Positions 46,160 to 55,959 of a stretch of DNA of 64,000 bases are shown here, in pieces; within the stretch, counting starts at the first letter, position 1; the number at the start of each line of letters is the position of its first letter. The DNA is taken from NCBI GenBank assembly GCA_030674185.1, contig CM060315.1:86008079-86072078 (forward strand), read 5' to 3'. This DNA is from Monoplex corrugatus. Taxonomy: Eukaryota > Mollusca > Gastropoda > Littorinimorpha > Ranellidae. The notes beneath the pieces are model-generated. The model had not been told where the DNA came from. It did not search any database and saw only the letters and a list, made by a program, of their open reading frames with translations. The position numbers and the translations under genes were made by a program.

Positions 46160-47906
46160 TGGCTATAAATGGGGAGAAAGAATAAAAGCAATAAAAGCAA
46201 GAATAAAAGCAATGGAAAATTATAGAGAGCATAGCATACAATTATATATTATAACCATGTGATTCCCTCCGAGCGGAGACAGGCTGCAGAGGGGAGGGTT
46301 GAGTGAGGTTAGGATTTTATGCAGGAGAGAAAAGGTGAGTTTTGAGAGCGGACTTGAAGGAGACAAAAGTAGGTTGCTGACGGACTGAGAGAGGAAGTTT
46401 GTTCCAGGAGAGTGGACCAGAAACAGAGAAGGCTCGTGGACCATAGGTATTGAGCTTAGTGCGTGGAAAGCGAAGAGTCAGAGGATCAGAGGCAGAGCGG
46501 AGGGTACGTGAGGGAACATAGATCTCAAGTAGGCTTGACAGGTAATCGGGGGCTGCGTTATTGAGGCTTTTGTAGCACATGGTGTCTAGTTTGTACTGTA
46601 TGCGCTTTGATACAGGGAGCCAGTGAAGTTGTGCCAGGAGAGGAGATATGTGGTCAGCTTTTTTCTTTTTGAGTACAAGGCGTGCAGCATTGTTTTGAAT
46701 GCGCTGTAGGATGTGAATGGTGGAGGCAGGAAGACCAGACAGGAGTGAATTGCAATAGTCAATGCGAGACATTATGAAGGAGAGAACGAGTTTTGCAGTT
46801 GTTTCGACAGAGAGATACTTCCTGATCAGCTTTATACGATGGAGATGATAGTAGCAGGATCTGGCAGTTTGAGAAACAAAGTTGTTCATGGAGAGGGTAG
46901 AGTCAATGCAGACACCAAGGTTTTTAGCTGAATCAGAAATTGGGACTGATGTGTTACATAATGGGAGAGAAAGAGGAGGCAGCTGAGAAAGTTTCTGACG
47001 GGTGCCAATGAGGATAGCTTCTGTTTTGTCGTCATTAAGCTGAAGTCTATTGTGTGTCATCCAGTTCTTAATGTCCGAGTAACACTCAGTGGTGCGAGTC
47101 AACAGGCGCTGTATATTATCAGGTGAGTCACTGTCTTGAAGTTGGGTGTCATCAGCATAGAAGTGGTGTTTTATAGAATGGAGGTTGGTGATGGTGGACA
47201 GGGGGGAGGTGTAAAGAGTGAAAAGAACAGGGCCAAGGACAGATCCTTGTGGAACACCACAGGTCAGGTATGCAGGTTGAGAGTAAGTGCCATTGATGAG
47301 AACGGTTTGTTTTCTGTTTGATAGGTATGAAGTGAACCAAGACAGAGCAATGTCAGAGATGCCAAAAGTATGATGAAGTCTAGAAAGGAGAATACCATGA
47401 TCAATGGTATCAAAGGCTGCAGACAGATCAAGGAGTGTAAGGAGAGAGACTTTGCCAGTATCAGTTGCAAGGAGGAGATTGTTGAGAATGTGTAGTAGGG
47501 CAGTTTCAGTGCTATGGCACTGGCGGTAGGCTGACTGGAAAGGATTGAGGAGATTGTTGGCAGCCAGGTGAGAGTTCAGCTGGTTGAGGACGACTTTTTC
47601 AAGGAGTTTTGACAAGAAAGAGAGATTAGAGATAGGCCGGTAATTTTTCAGTTCATTTGGATCTAAATTGTGTTTCTTGAGGAGAGGGTGAACAATAGCA
47701 GACTTGAAAGAATCTGGGACAGTTCCAGTTTGAAGAGAAGTGTTGATGATGTCAGTGATGAATGGGAGGAGAGTAGGGAGACAGTCGGCGTAGACAGAAC
47801 CTGGAAGAGGATCCAGTTCGCAGGTTTTGAACGACATGGATCTGATTGTGTTGAGAATTTCTTCTTGTGAGACTGGGGTAAAAGTAGTAAGAGGTGTGCC
47901 AGAGAA
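45974..47906 (-). mobile_element. CR1/L2-like LINE, 5'-truncated, with 16-bp target duplication
   Basis: GGACCAGCAAGGCAGA occurs at 45927-45942 and again at 47907-47922, the second directly at the element's 5' edge. The 3' end has an AAT tail (45974-45996) and TATATAGCGCAAAATCTTGA. Between the left duplication and the tail lie about 31 extra bases copying the upstream flank (AGTATATAAGACTTTATCGA). A CA/GCAC microsatellite at 46053-46157 lies in the 3' untranslated part. Confidence 0.8.
46317..47906 (-). CDS. CR1/L2-like LINE reverse transcriptase, open frame
   Basis: An uninterrupted minus frame encodes the pre-RT region and RT: FSGTPLTTFTPVSQEEI at the start, KNYRPISNLSFLSKLLEKV, LLDLSAAFDTIDHGILLSRL (first catalytic Asp), CGVPQGSVLGPVLFTLYTSP, the catalytic FYADDTQLQ, then a C-terminal region with LAQLHWLPVSKRIQYKL and PLSWNKLPLSVRQQ. 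The frame extends to 48002, but the first 32 codons are target-flank sequence because the target duplication ends at 47922. There is no endonuclease, so it is a 5'-truncated copy. All RT motifs look intact. Confidence 0.88.
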   Translation of the reverse strand, partial: FSGTPLTTFTPVSQEEILNTIRSMSFKTCELDPLPGSVYADCLPTLLPFITDIINTSLQTGTVPDSFKSAIVHPLLKKHNLDPNELKNYRPISNLSFLSKLLEKVVLNQLNSHLAANNLLNPFQSAYRQCHSTETALLHILNNLLLATDTGKVSLLTLLDLSAAFDTIDHGILLSRLHHTFGISDIALSWFTSYLSNRKQTVLINGTYSQPAYLTCGVPQGSVLGPVLFTLYTSPLSTITNLHSIKHHFYADDTQLQDSDSPDNIQRLLTRTTECYSDIKNWMTHNRLQLNDDKTEAILIGTRQKLSQLPPLSLPLCNTSVPISDSAKNLGVCIDSTLSMNNFVSQTARSCYYHLHRIKLIRKYLSVETTAKLVLSFIMSRIDYCNSLLSGLPASTIHILQRIQNNAARLVLKKKKADHISPLLAQLHWLPVSKRIQYKLDTMCYKSLNNAAPDYLSSLLEIYVPSRTLRSASDPLTLRFPRTKLNTYGPRAFSVSGPLSWNKLPLSVRQQPTFVSFKSALKTHLFSPA

Positions 47907-48429
47907 GGACCAGCAAGGCAGAAAATGATAGGAAAAAATGACAGAAAGCAAATCAACGAGGCAGAAACAAGGAAAGTGACAGAAACGAGGAATGTCTAGC
48001 ACAGAATTTCCAGAAGGTTATGATACTATATAGATACTATTCATACGGAAAGATCCCCCGGCATCCCTACGACAGAGGTGGTGGGTGGTGGTGGTGGTAA
48101 CGTGCTTAACAACGTATCTAATCAACGTACCAACGTGTCAACGTATCTGATCAAGTGAGGTTCTATTCACAACTATAATGTTGTAAATAAAACGACTTGA
48201 TTTTGTCAATCCGTCTTCCTGGGACTCGATTTTTGCGAGTCGTGTCTGCGTGGTAGCAGAGCAGGGTTAGATCTTGGGGGAGTTTTTGTTTTGTGCTGTT
48301 TTGTTTTGTTTTTTCAATTCAAACCTTAGCATGTTTGATACTCTGTCATCCTCCAGCATTCATTCTGATCTGTGATAGTGGGTTGGAACGACACAACTCT
48401 TACAGTTTGCGTTTGGTGTTAATGCTGTT

Positions 48430-48640
48430 AATGCTGGTAGACCCAGGGAGAAAACATTGGACGGACATGCAGGGTGGCTCAGGACAGAGCGGGTGGGTGA
48501 TGTACTTGCAGCGACAAGGAATAGATCCGTATGGAGGATCATGATCGCCAGCGCCATGCGGCAGCGCACATGACGATGATGATGATGATAATGATGATGA
48601 CGACGACGACGACGACGACGACGATGATGATGTACTGGAG
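48430..48640 (+). mobile_element. RTE-like LINE, short sense 3' fragment
   Basis: The plus strand includes VDPGRKHWTD and then GGATCATGATCGCCAGCGCC and ATGCGGCAGCGCACATGACG followed by ATG/ACG repeats to 48631. This is the 3' end of the same LINE that lies antisense elsewhere, with its trinucleotide tail. It is about 360 bp upstream of exon 6. Confidence 0.7.
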
Positions 48641-48997
48641 GAATCTCCACAAAATTGTTCAGCATTGTGAAGGTGTTTCTGGCCATGCTAAATCGACTCT
48701 TGATGTCAGTGCTATCATGATGTGATTCATGATGATGATTGCTGCTGTTGTTGTTGTTCTTGTTGCCATCATCGTCAGTTGCCCCCAGTTCGCCAGTGAA
48801 CACTCGCAGTTCCATGGCGTGAAAGCCAGCGAATGGCATTGTCGTGTGTAGAAATGACAGAACCAAGGAATCGTATACCGTAGAACACTCATATACCCTA
48901 CAAGGAACCCACTATCCTTATAGGTACTCTACAGAAATTAAAGTTATGATGAAAATCCACACAATATGTGTAATCATGTTACATACTATGTGTACAG

Positions 48998-49148
48998 GAA
49001 TACACATCCTAGCTGTTGGTGTGAGAATCACGGATACACAGGAACTTCAGAACATTGCCAGCTGGCCCCAAAGGAATTTTTATCCTCACTGAAACTGTGT
49101 CTGGTGTTGGGGAGCCTCTGTACAAGGTCGCTTTTGCTTTGTTACCCT
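48998..49148 (+). CDS. Host gene exon 6: end of vWA domain, with a frame break
   Basis: The acceptor is CTATGTGTACAG|GA. With the G carried from exon 5 it reads GIHILAVGVRITDTQELQNI then ASWPQ, the beta5-alpha6 end of a vWA domain (IxIxAVGV, ELQxIAS). After a run of five T (49078-49082) the frame meets TGA. In the frame one base earlier the sequence stays open (TETVSGVGEPLYKVAFALLP) to a near-ideal donor, CCCT|GTAAGT. The exon is 151 nt, where a phase 1-1 exon should be a multiple of three, so one extra base is likely: a homopolymer sequencing error or a real disabling insertion. Confidence 0.68.
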
Positions 49149-49469
49149 GTAAGTAGTTCCAGTATATTGAGACTGGGATGTATGAATACTTAACATGTGT
49201 TTGATTGAAAAAAAAACTTTGAAGCATGGCTAACAATTTGTTCTTATTCTAAATCAAAGGAAATATTGTCTTGTTCGTATAATAAACTTATTACATCAAT
49301 AAAATTTTCTTTCACAAACGAACACTAAAAACAACACTCCCATTCAATACCATCAGTAATGTTTTACGACTCAGATGCTCGAATATTCAAACTTTTTACT
49401 TTTTTCATTTGTTCGCTTGTATTATCTTGGGTGTTGCAGGGATATATAGATTGATGGTTAGCAACGAAC

Positions 49470-49560
49470 CTGAACAGGAGAAATGCCGCGTGACATCATC
49501 TCTTTTATATCATCAATCTAGGTCTTCCTTGGTCTGCCTCTTGTTTTAACTCCACATATA
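49470..49560 (-). mobile_element. Possible LINE C-terminal scrap
   Basis: The minus strand near 49515-49545 reads KRQTKED-like codons (AGAGGCAGACCAAGGAAGAC), as in the RGRPRKT motif of LINE tails, followed by IDDIKE. It is very short, so weak. Confidence 0.3.
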
Positions 49561-50316
49561 TATTGTATGCTTATTTGGCCAATTGATATCGTTCTATTCT
49601 AGTCACATGAAAAAAACACTCTATTCTCTGCTGATGAAGACAATGGTACACTGGTGTTATTGACACTATTTCTCAGATCTTGGTGTTTCTGATCACATCA
49701 TGTCTAGTACCGATGACAGCTGTTATCAAACAGTGTACTTGGTAGTAGTCTGTGCTTCAAGGGCGAACCTGGTCTCAATAAGATGTCTTCATAAAGTAAG
49801 TAAACTTACACCGTTACAAAATGTAAAAAAAAAACTGAATAAAGAAACAAAGGAGATCGCTCTTATATCATGGAAATACGAATTTGGAAAACATTATCAC
49901 TGAATAGGCCATTCTGTTTTTTGTAAATAATTATGGGTTTAAAGATTTTACATGATGTCCCTTCCTTAGCATTTAACAATTCTACAGTGATGAAATGGTT
50001 TGTGGAAGTACATGGAAGCAAATGTTATGAATCAAACGAAAGCTGTCCATGAGGATTTTATCTAACGATTGTGTTTAACATGATCAAAGGTTTAGTAATG
50101 TACAAATTCAAACATCTTACTGGGAAACAATATTTACTTGGAGTTTTCTTGTTAATCAACTTTTCATTGTTAAATTGCCATCGGTTCGTCACTGGAAAAC
50201 AACTTGGGGTTGAATGAGATCCTTTGAATTGTGGTTACCCATTGTGATAGAGAAGGGCCAGTTTCGTTGCGCTATAACATTTACGTGCTCAATAATTGAT
50301 TTCCCTTCTGTTTCAG

Positions 50317-50355
50317 TGGGAACATTACCGACTCTTTTGGATGTAAGCAAAAGAC
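50317..50355 (+). CDS. Host gene exon 7 (putative 39-nt linker exon)
   Basis: An excellent acceptor (TTCCCTTCTGTTTCAG) and an excellent donor (AAAGAC|GTAAGTAAAA) bracket 39 bases. With the T carried from exon 6 it reads LGTLPTLLDVSK and hands on a C that makes Arg with exon 8. Both boundaries are phase 1. It carries no domain, so support is from the splice signals and the double phase fit. Confidence 0.5.
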
Positions 50356-50814
50356 GTAAGTAAAACATCCAGATTTAAGAAGGAAGTGGAAATGAAAAAA
50401 ACAAAACAAAAAGAATAAAAGAAGGAAAGAAAAGAAAAAAAGGTAGGTGCAAACATACATATTGGTAATACCAATGTAGGTTCTGTGAAATATTTAAAGT
50501 GGCTCGGTGATGTACATCACTGGCATGTACACTAAACATGCCCTGAGAGAGAGAAAAGAGAGGGGGGGGGGGGGCGAGACATACAGATAGAGAGACAGAC
50601 AGACAGACTGACAGATAAACAGACAGACAAAGACCGGCATACCTTACCCTGGTCATTCATGCCGTTTCTTTCGATTGACCGTATGATGTATATTCAAATG
50701 AAAGCTTTTATCTGGTTTTGAAATCTGTGGAAAGCATTTCCAAACCTTTAACCAATAATGGGTTACTGACAAAATCAATTCAGCAAATAATGAAGATCAG
50801 TGTATGATAGGTCT

Positions 50815-51865
50815 TGCCCAAAATTCATCATCATCATGGAGATATATGTCGTATCACATGTAAATATCACTCTACTCATCATGAAGATAGATGTTATATT
50901 ACATGAAAACTATCACAGTATACATGATGAAGATAGATGTTATATCACATGTAACTGTCACATCACTCATCATGAAGATAAGTGTTACGTCACATGCCAC
51001 TGTACCCATCATGAAGGTAGATGTCACTTCGCTGGCACAGTACTTATCATGAAGATAGATGTCATATCATGTCACTGTACTCATCATGTAGATAGATGTC
51101 ATATATATGTGACTATCACAGTACACATCATGAAGATAGATGTATTATCACTTGTTACTGTCACAATCAACTCATCACGAAGATAGATGTCGTATCATAT
51201 GTAACTATCACAGTACACATCATGAAGATAGATGTATTATCACTTGTTACTGTCACAATCAACTCATCACGAAGATAGATGTCGTATCATATGTAACTAT
51301 CACAGTACACATCATGAAGATAGATGTATTATCCTGCACTGTCACAGTATCTTATGAGATAGATGTCATATCACATGTCACTGTCCCATCATAAAGATAG
51401 ATGTCTATCACATGTAACTGTCATAGTGTCATTATGAAAATAGATGTCAATCATGTCACTGTACTCATCATAAGATAGATGTCATATCACATGTCACTGT
51501 CATAGTGCTCATTATGAAAATAGATGTCATATCATGTCACGGTATCATTATGAAGATAGATGTCATATCACATGTCACTGTACTCATCATAAAGATAGAT
51601 GTCATATCACATGTCACTGTCATAGTGCTCATTATGAAAATAGATGTCATATCATGTCACTGTACTCATCATAAAGATAGATGTCATATCACATGTCAAT
51701 GTACTCATCATGAAGATAGATGTGATATCACATGTTACTGTCACAGAACTCAAAATGATGTTAGATGTTATGTCACATGTAGCTGTCACAGTACTCCTCA
51801 TGAAGATAGATATTATATCATATGTACATGTCACTGTATTCATCATAGAGGTAAATGTGAGTGAT
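50815..51865. repeat. ~44-bp minisatellite with an 88-bp higher-order unit
   Basis: Imperfect units built on CATCATGAAGATAGATGTCA, TATCACATGTCACTGTCACA and GTACT. At 51125-51300 two consecutive 88-bp blocks (TGTATTATCACTTGTTACTG with CAACTCATCACGAAGATAGA) are practically identical. It lies in intron 7, between exon 7 and exon 8. Confidence 0.9.
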
Positions 51866-52093
51866 ATCACATTGAAACGTTCATGTGAAGGTCAGGAGAC
51901 CAAATCCTTAATGCTTTTATCAAGTTTTCTTTATTGTTGTATTAAAAGAGATAACAGTTAGCTTTTGTAAATGTTGCATCAAAACTGGCAACGCTTCTTT
52001 AGTTTTATGCATGTTTCATGACAAGGAATGTTACCTTAAAAAGAAAAAGTGCTTGAGTGTGCTGACCGTCATGAATTTGTTCATCTTTCTCAG

Positions 52094-52312
52094 GACTGAT
52101 GAATATTGCTCTGCAAAAGCCGACTGCCATGAGCACCTTTCATGGTTACTATGATTCACGAAAAGGAGTAGATGGAATCCGAGGAGTTGACTTAACTGAG
52201 TGTGTTCGATCAGCTTGGACAGACCGGAATCCTAACCGCTGGTGGAGGGTGGACCTGCTGGGAATCTTTGACATTTACGGCATCATCATCACTAACAGAG
52301 GAGACTGCTGTC
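52094..52312 (+). CDS. Host gene exon 8: F5/8 type C (fucolectin-like) domain, N-terminal part
   Basis: The acceptor is TTCATCTTTCTCAG|GA. With the carried C it reads RLMNIALQKPTAMSTFHGYY, GVDGIRGVDLTECVRSAWTD and RWWRVDLLGIFDIYGIIITN ending RGDCC. These are the NIALxKPT start, the VDG, the WWxVDL strand and the NRGDCC motif of the F5/8 C/fucolectin family, which binds carbohydrate in characterised members. The donor C|GTCAGT at 52313 leaves phase 1 and fits exon 9; the alternative GTATTA at 52317 would not. Read-through meets TAA at 52321. Confidence 0.82.
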
Positions 52313-52329
52313 GTCAGTATTAACCTCTG

Positions 52330-52520
52330 TGTGTCCGTGCATGTGTTAGTGTCCGTGTGTGTGTGTATGTATGCGTGTGGGGTGTGTGTGTGTGTGTGTG
52401 GTGTGTGGTGTGTGTGTGTGTGTGTGTGTGGTGTAGTTGTGTGTGTGTGTTTTGTGTGTGTGTGTGTGTGTGTTGTGTGTGTAGGTGTGTGTGTGTGTGT
52501 GTGTGTGGGGTGTGCACGCT
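52330..52520. repeat. (TG)n microsatellite just downstream of the exon 8 donor
   Basis: Interrupted TG/GTGTG repeats with GGTGTG and TTGTGTG variants begin within 20 bp of the donor and continue to 52520. Confidence 0.95.
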
Positions 52521-52567
52521 CGCGCGCATGTTTATGAGAAAGATCGTGTATGTGTCGTGTCTGTGCT

Positions 52568-53000
52568 AGTCTATCTATCTATGTATCTATCTATGTATCT
52601 ATCTATGTATTATCTATTATCTATATGTATTATTATGTATCTATCTATGTATCTATCTATGTATCTATCTATGTATCTATCTATGATCTATCTTATCTAT
52701 GTATCTATCTATGTATCTATCTATGTATCTATCTATGTATCTATCTATGTATCTATCTATGTATCTATCTATGTATCTATTATGTATCTATCTAGTATCT
52801 ATCTATGTCTTCTATTCTATAAAAAAAAATTATGATTATTTATCTATCTATGTATCTATCTATGTATCTATCTATGTATCTATCTATGTATCTATCTATG
52901 TATCTATCTATGTATCTATCTAGTATCTATCTATGATCTATCTAGATCTATCTATGTACTATCTAGTATCTATCTATTATCTATCTTGTATCTATCTATG

Positions 53001-53075
<75 letters not shown>
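52568..53075. repeat. (ATCT ATCT ATGT)n microsatellite
   Basis: A 12-bp unit ATCTATCTATGT repeats from 52568 to about 53010, then CTGT repeats to 53060. Many single-base losses (ATGATCTA, ATTATCTA, CTAGTATC) interrupt the pattern. Confidence 0.95.
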
Positions 53076-53077
<2 letters not shown>

Positions 53078-53499
53078 CTATCGTCGTCGTCTGCTGTCTG
53101 TCTGTCTATGTCTATTACTATGTCTATCTATTCATTTTCTATCCATCTCTCTGTCTTTCTTCCCCCGCGGGAATGCTGGGGGCTTTATTGGTATAAATAG
53201 TATCCCCACCCTCTCCATTTCTGTGCTATGAGTTTCCTCTTTTGTGTCCTTCTGTTTGTCCTTCCCTTGCTCCTTTGCTTTCTGTCGTCTCTTCTTGTCG
53301 TTTTCTGCCTTGCTGGTCCATTCCCATACGTTGTCCATAAAGCCTTCCATACCTTCTCTTAGGAGTGACAGTTGGGCACATGTACTAACTGCAGTTTTGG
53401 CTATAAGCAAATGTGATGTGCAGAAGCAATTTTAGGTAACTTAGGCCCATTTTATATATATATGTTTTAGTGTACTTAGTTATATGCTCGATCACTCAG

Positions 53500-53900
53500 T
53501 ATGAATGGAGGTTGGCAGAACCCCCAAGGATCTCCTCTACATAGAGTTAGCGGAGGGAAAACGCCCAACAGGTGGACCCCATCTGTTCTACAAGGATGTG
53601 CAAGAGGGGCTTGCAAGCTCTGGGCATCGACCTGAAGTCTTGAGAAGCCGCTGCCGCAGACAGAACACACTGGGAGCAGTTAGTGAAGCGAGGCCTCTCA
53701 TTATTTTAAGGGACGTTTACGGGACAGTCCGAGACAAAATGGAGGAGAAGAAAGGCTTGCAACCAAGCGGACACGCCAGCGCCAGGCGTTATCTGCGCCA
53801 CGTGTGGTAGGGACTGTGATTCCTGGAAAGGCTTGTCAGCCACACTGCACCAGAACAGGACACACAGACATCCAGAGAGCATCCCCATAGTCTTTATAGA
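53500..53900 (+). mobile_element. LINE family B fragment with C-terminal finger
   Basis: The plus strand reads GRTPKDLLYIELAEGKRPTG, FYKDVQEG, and after frame changes ICATCGRDCDSWKGLSATLH followed by QNRTHRH. This is the end of the RT tail plus the CCHH finger seen in the family B copies. The body is absent. It lies in intron 8. Confidence 0.7.
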
Positions 53901-54148
53901 CTGACGGACGGCAGGTATTTAGGTCTCTTCTTTAAAATCCCTGGTGATAAATTGGACGGAGTGGTCAACGCCAGGGTCATATCCTTAGATATGTGCATCT
54001 CCTTTTCTTTTCAAGTTTTTTTTTTTCAAATTCAAATGGGCCTTGAGATGATTATAGCCCTGACATGGCTCCATGCAGTCGGCATGGCTTTAAACAATAA
54101 TGATCATTATAATCTGTCTAGCGATACATGTACGCATGTATATGTGTG

Positions 54149-54149
<1 letters not shown>

Positions 54150-54195
<46 letters not shown>

Positions 54196-54323
54196 GTATA
54201 TATATATGTACATATATACATATATATATACATGTATATAACACATATGTGTACATACATATATGTATATAGACATGTGTGTGTGAGAGAGAGAGAGAGA
54301 CAGACAGAGACAGACAGACAGAC

Positions 54324-54356
<33 letters not shown>

Positions 54357-54375
54357 GACAGACAGACAGACAGTC
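54150..54375. repeat. (TA)n-(GA)n-(GACA)n repeat
   Basis: TA/TATG repeats 54150-54240, GA at 54281-54299, GACA/CAGA units 54300-54373. Confidence 0.95.
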
Positions 54376-54624
54376 AGAGAGGTGTAAAGTGCAAGGAGTA
54401 TGCTTTGACATGGACTGTTTATGCTGTGCAGATGGAATGATTCTGACATTAGTGTCATTATCAGTACGTATTCATGGCTTGGTACTGTGAAGGCATATGA
54501 CTTTTACCATTTGTCACTACACACCAGTAGGCGTGAACATGTATTTGCTGTACTTTTGTCCATGTCCATCACTTATCCTTTTGTAAGGCGTTTATTACTC
54601 TTGTGAGATGAGACGTTTTATCAT

Positions 54625-55955
54625 TATTATTATCATCATCATCATAATCATCATAATCATCATCATCATCATTATTATTATTACTATTACTATCATATTG
54701 TTATTATTATTATTATTATCATCATTATTATTATGTTACAGAGAATGAAAAAATAGGTATTGGAAAGGATCATGTGTGCTTGCTGACTTTGACATGACTG
54801 AACTGGCTGCATCCAAGAGCATTAGGGCTGAGAAGGAAAAGAGCACTTTCAAATAAAAAAGCAACACCATATCATCGTGGACAACATGTTGTTTAGACCC
54901 AAAAGAGACCCAATATTATTGGGATCATTCAAAAATTAGGGGGGGGGGGGGGAGGGGGAACGATGTGTTGAGAAACAGGAGCAAATTGAAGGGGAAATGA
55001 ATTTGGGTGGGGAAAGACTTGACATCTGATTTCTAAGTTGTTGAACGATGCAGAAAAACACATGACCACTCTAGCATGCATGAGCATGAATGGGAAAGAT
55101 GATCGTTGAGCTAGAAAATGACTAAACGATGGGACTGGATGAAACACAGCATGTAGAAATATGAATAACAGGAATTGTTTGTTTACGATGAACGTGTGTA
55201 CGAGCCAAAATGATGTTGCCAGCTGGAACTGTTGTTAAGTATAAAGCCAGATAAAGAAGTGTAGGGACAGACTGACAGAAAACAGGAAAACCTCCACCTC
55301 CCCAACTTGCCCAGCCTGTACATTCAAGATGTCATTTAATTTGTAAAAGAAATTTGAGGAGTTTCTTAAGCATGGAGTAATACATTTTAAAGTAGGGTCT
55401 AGTTGGTGTCCATGTAGAGACTCAAACATCCAGTCACAGATTTCTAATCGTTCCGGTCGACCCTGAAAAAAGGAGAAGAATAAGAAGAGAAAAGATATGT
55501 GTGCAGCTTCGAGTCCATCTAACTGTTGGCAAGAATCTAGCCCTGTATAGCTGGGAAGGTAAAGCATCTGGTAGAAGAGTTGGATACCAGCCTTGTGTTA
55601 CTAATCCCTTGCAGAGATCATGGCGTCTATCAACTCGCTCATCTGGGGTCTCAGTGTCGTGGGACAATTTTTGTCTTCTCCGTGGTACCTCGTCCAACAA
55701 TAAGTAAATATTCAGTATCCTGGCATGCCAGAAAGGAAAACTAAATGTCTGTGTGCAAGAAGTCACATCGCAATCCGTGAGTGAGAAGCAGTACTACATG
55801 TGACCGTCAGGATGGCGGATTGTCTAAACAAAAACAACTTTAGTACTTGCTACGTGAGCTCTTCTACCGTTCCCTGAGTTGTAAACAATGTTCAGCAAAT
55901 AGTCGTCCAGCTACACTGCTTCCTCCCAACCTCACAATAAAATCCAAAACTATTT
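54625..55955. other. ATC/ATT repeat then no gene recognised
   Basis: ATC/ATT trinucleotides fill 54625-54735. The remainder has a G run (54939-54958) and unconserved frames on both strands. Confidence 0.45.
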
Positions 55956-55959
55956 GACC

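Noticed and set aside
52313..52323. Alternative exon 8 donor at 52317 (GTATTA)
   Set aside because: It leaves phase 2, which reads into a stop in exon 9; the donor at 52313 fits the phase and the domain length.
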